This document shows positions 50,509 through 52,668 of a stretch of 52,668 nucleotides of DNA, in pieces (positions within the stretch are counted from its first letter, which is position 1; each line of letters begins with the position of its first letter). Position numbers and translations under genes: made by a program. The DNA is from Akkermansiaceae bacterium (GTDB lineage: Bacteria > Verrucomicrobiota > Verrucomicrobiia > Verrucomicrobiales > Akkermansiaceae): assembly GCA_903827375.1 (NCBI GenBank), contig CAIKHZ010000129.1, positions 1-52,668 of the forward strand. Direction: 5' to 3'. The notes below the pieces were generated by a model. It was not told the origin of the DNA and did not search any database. It saw only the letters and a list, made by a program, of their open reading frames with translations.

Positions 50509-52668
50509 TCAGGGTTGAACCAACGGGAGGACTTCGCCTGCTGCTGCTGCTGGGGGCGGAGCCTCCGCACCAACAGGTGTCGCGTTCGCCTCACTTCCGC
50601 GCAACGGGCGGCCGGTGGCATCAATGATTTGGGCAGTGACGAAGATAATCAGGTTACTCTTGATGCGATTCTCCGCCTTGGACTGGAACAAGCGCCCGAT
50701 GACGGGGATCGAGCCTAAGATCGGCACGCTGTCCTGGACATTCTGCACGTCCTCGCGGATCAAGCCGCCGACGGCCACCGTGTAGCCGTCATAGATGGCT
50801 AACGAGGTATCGACCTTGCGGGTTGAGAACACTGGCATTTCGATTCGGTTATCGGTGATGACCACCGTGGTGGGATTGCCGAACACGTCTGTTGATGGAG
50901 CCTTGATCGGGCTGCCGTAGTTGATGAACCCTTCAAATTCGACAATCTCCGGCACGAAGCGCAGGTCGATGACGTAATTGTTGTCGGAGATCTGAGGCTC
51001 AATCTCAAGAGTCACACCGGTATTGCGAGTATCCCACTCGGAGGGAGTGGCTGGAGTGGCAAAACCACCACCACCACCACCGCCACCAAGAACACCGCCG
51101 CCATTGTTATTTTGCTGAGGCAACTGTGGGGGTTCGTAGGCTTTGGCGTAAATGAATTCACGCACAATTTGAATCTTCGCTTTTTGGCCGGGTTTAGCCG
51201 TGACCGAAGGAGCGGTCATGAGGTCGGTTCCCTTTTTCTGGGCGAGGCCGCGCATGATCAACTGGACTTGGCCGCCGGAGAACAGGCCGGTGACGGCAGC
51301 AATGCCGGGAGCCGGAGTGGCGGTGCTGGCGGTGCGCAGCGGGTTGTTGAGCAGCGAATCAATGCTGTTGCCACTGATTGCGCCGGTACCACTGCGCAGA
51401 TCGTTGGTCATCACTCCACCAGCGGTAAGTGCCGGATTGGAAGGAACTCCGGGAATTGACACGCCATTGACCGGGCTGACAAAATCGGCACCGGTGCGCT
51501 TCAAGCCATCACCAGTGGTGCCGCCGCTACCGAACAAGGTGTTGGAGCTAAGGCCGAAGGGAGTGACGAGCCAGTCGAAGCTCAGTTCGTCGGTGTTTTC
51601 CTGGGTGACTTCAACAAACTTGGTGGTGATCTTGATTTGCTTTGGCTGGCTAATCGAATTGGCCTCCACGAAACTCTCGATCTTGTCAAGTTCGGCGCTA
51701 GTATTGGTCACCAGCAAACCACTGGCACTCAAACTCGCAGAACTTCCCTCGGCAAACGTAGCAATCTTCTTGAGAAGTTCGACGATGGGCTTGTGCTCTT
51801 TGATGCCCTTGGCCGCTCCGCCGCCGCCTGCAAAGGGATCGACCGGGCCGGCGGCACCGCCGTCCTCGCCGGTCGTGGCAGCCACCGTGTCATAGAAACC
51901 TGGCAGCACCCGGAATGTGCGGGTGAACATCTCATTACCGGTCTCCGTGCGCGGCACCAGAGTGACGGCGAAGTCGTCAACTTTAGAGCGCAGGTTGGTC
52001 TGGTCGCAGATGTACTTGAGTGCCTGACCCAGCGGAATGTTGGTTAGGCGAAGAGACTTGATGCGCAGCGAGCCGGGGCTGCCACCACCCAGACCACCAT
52101 CGGCAGGAGCGGCCTCCAAGCCAGCATCGCCGCCCACTGCTGGTTGCGGCTTGCGAATGAGGAAGTTGACGCCTTTGTGAGCGGGATCGGGTTCGAGCAA
52201 GTCCAACTCAGCGGCACGCATGCGGAGGAAATCAACGGCTTCTTCGACGGTGATGTCATCAAAGGCGATGTTAGGGATGATGATGCGGCGGAGTTTCTCG
52301 TTGATATAGGCGATGCCCGAACTGACGGTAGCGCGACCGGGGCCGACGATGCCGCCTTCTGGAACATCCGCAGGAACCGACAACTCCCATGCCTTGTCCA
52401 CTTCGGAAAGCAACTCAGCACGAGTTTGGTCATAGGCGGCGCGATAGTAACGCGATTTGGCACCGGCAACCACTTCCATACCGCGGCGAGCCGCGCTATT
52501 GTATTTGTCAACGCGCAGCACGTTTTCGTACTCGTTTTGGGCCTTGTCAAAATTGCCATTGTTGTAATAGCCCTCGGCGGTGTAGAGGCCACGGCGGACC
52601 TTGTCCACATCCTGAGTGTGCTTGTAGTTGAGGCCGGGATTGGTGCGGATCGGATCATCCAAGAACCC
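50509..52668 (-). CDS. Type IV pilus secretin, Amuc_1098-like (5' end outside window)
   Basis: About 719 residues visible; the frame stays open through the right window edge, so the start and signal peptide are missing. The visible N-terminus has TPR-like helices (GLYTAEGYYNNGNFDKAQNEYENVLRVDKYN). Next are a secretin N-domain (IPNIAFDDITVEEAVDFLR and LRLTNIPLGQALKYICDQTNL) and N3-like segments (GLLVTNTSAELDKIESFVE, IKITTKFVEVTQEN). The secretin beta-barrel region contains VSARPGQKA-like VTAKPGQKAKIQIVREF, a Gly/Asn-rich loop and VGGLIREDVQNVQDSVPILGSIPVIGRLFQSK, the secretin signature. The C-terminus is Ala/Pro-rich. It should form the outer-membrane gate for a type IV pilus or related machine. 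It matches the Akkermansia Amuc_1098-type secretin as I recall it. A strong terminator follows. Confidence 0.88.
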   Translation of the reverse strand, partial: GFLDDPIRTNPGLNYKHTQDVDKVRRGLYTAEGYYNNGNFDKAQNEYENVLRVDKYNSAARRGMEVVAGAKSRYYRAAYDQTRAELLSEVDKAWELSVPADVPEGGIVGPGRATVSSGIAYINEKLRRIIIPNIAFDDITVEEAVDFLRMRAAELDLLEPDPAHKGVNFLIRKPQPAVGGDAGLEAAPADGGLGGGSPGSLRIKSLRLTNIPLGQALKYICDQTNLRSKVDDFAVTLVPRTETGNEMFTRTFRVLPGFYDTVAATTGEDGGAAGPVDPFAGGGGAAKGIKEHKPIVELLKKIATFAEGSSASLSASGLLVTNTSAELDKIESFVEANSISQPKQIKITTKFVEVTQENTDELSFDWLVTPFGLSSNTLFGSGGTTGDGLKRTGADFVSPVNGVSIPGVPSNPALTAGGVMTNDLRSGTGAISGNSIDSLLNNPLRTASTATPAPGIAAVTGLFSGGQVQLIMRGLAQKKGTDLMTAPSVTAKPGQKAKIQIVREFIYAKAYEPPQLPQQNNNGGGVLGGGGGGGGFATPATPSEWDTRNTGVTLEIEPQISDNNYVIDLRFVPEIVEFEGFINYGSPIKAPSTDVFGNPTTVVITDNRIEMPVFSTRKVDTSLAIYDGYTVAVGGLIREDVQNVQDSVPILGSIPVIGRLFQSKAENRIKSNLIIFVTAQIIDATGRPLRGSEANATPVGAEAPPPAAAAGEVLPLVQP

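Overview
The window is a 52.7 kb chromosomal segment from a moderately GC-rich bacterium, most likely a member of the Verrucomicrobiota close to Verrucomicrobiales/Akkermansiaceae. The reasons are: a type IV pilus secretin of the Akkermansia Amuc_1098 type at the right edge; exported proteins ending in a calcium-binding-like D-x-D-x-DG…N…EY module; a Roco protein; a B12-dependent radical SAM protein with a DUF4080-type C-terminus; and a str-S10-spc ribosomal supercluster that lacks tuf, rpsN, rpmD and adk. The phylum assignment is inference. No phage, IS element, integrase or CRISPR array is visible.

Left third (1-25 kb) is mixed housekeeping and surface biology. It opens with the end of a large exported protein built from near-identical 216-bp repeats. 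A predicted exported glycoside hydrolase, a radical SAM protein, a Calx-beta surface protein, a Roco GTPase, recF and two small uncharacterised genes follow. Next come rpsT (own promoter and terminator), an L,D-transpeptidase overlapping a cellulose-synthase-like glycosyltransferase, and gapA with clear promoter and terminator. A large MASE1 sensor kinase, a right-handed beta-helix protein, a beta-CASP metallo-hydrolase, an overlapping nif3-like/pseudouridine-synthase pair, an uncharacterised exported protein and one tRNA-Val(UAC) close the region.

Centre (25-41.5 kb, all minus strand) is the fused str-S10-spc cluster, read from right to left: rpsL-rpsG-fusA-rpsJ-rplC-rplD-rplW-rplB-rpsS-[exported coiled-coil gene]-rplV-rpsC-rplP-rpmC-rpsQ-rplN-rplX-rplE-rpsH-rplF-rplR-rpsE-rplO-secY-map. 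It makes ribosomal proteins, elongation factor G, the Sec channel and the N-terminal methionine peptidase. The gene between rpsS and rplV encodes a predicted exported coiled-coil protein and breaks one of the most conserved gene adjacencies in bacteria. S5 and S3 carry long Gly/Arg-rich tails. Beyond map lies a noncoding array of six small GGGC/GCCC hairpins arranged as nested inverted repeats.

Right part (41.6-52.7 kb) holds an Rrf2-type regulator with three cysteines upstream of the str cluster and divergent from a GlnD-like gene whose nucleotidyltransferase catalytic aspartates appear lost. After these come rpsP, a rhomboid protease, a guaB-guaA operon for GMP synthesis, a HAD phosphatase and the 3' part of the pilus secretin gene with a strong terminator.

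Most ribosomal-protein start codons in the window have no recognisable Shine-Dalgarno sequence. Several promoters share a GGGCTTG block at the -35 region. All functional calls come from reading the translated sequence; no database search was run.
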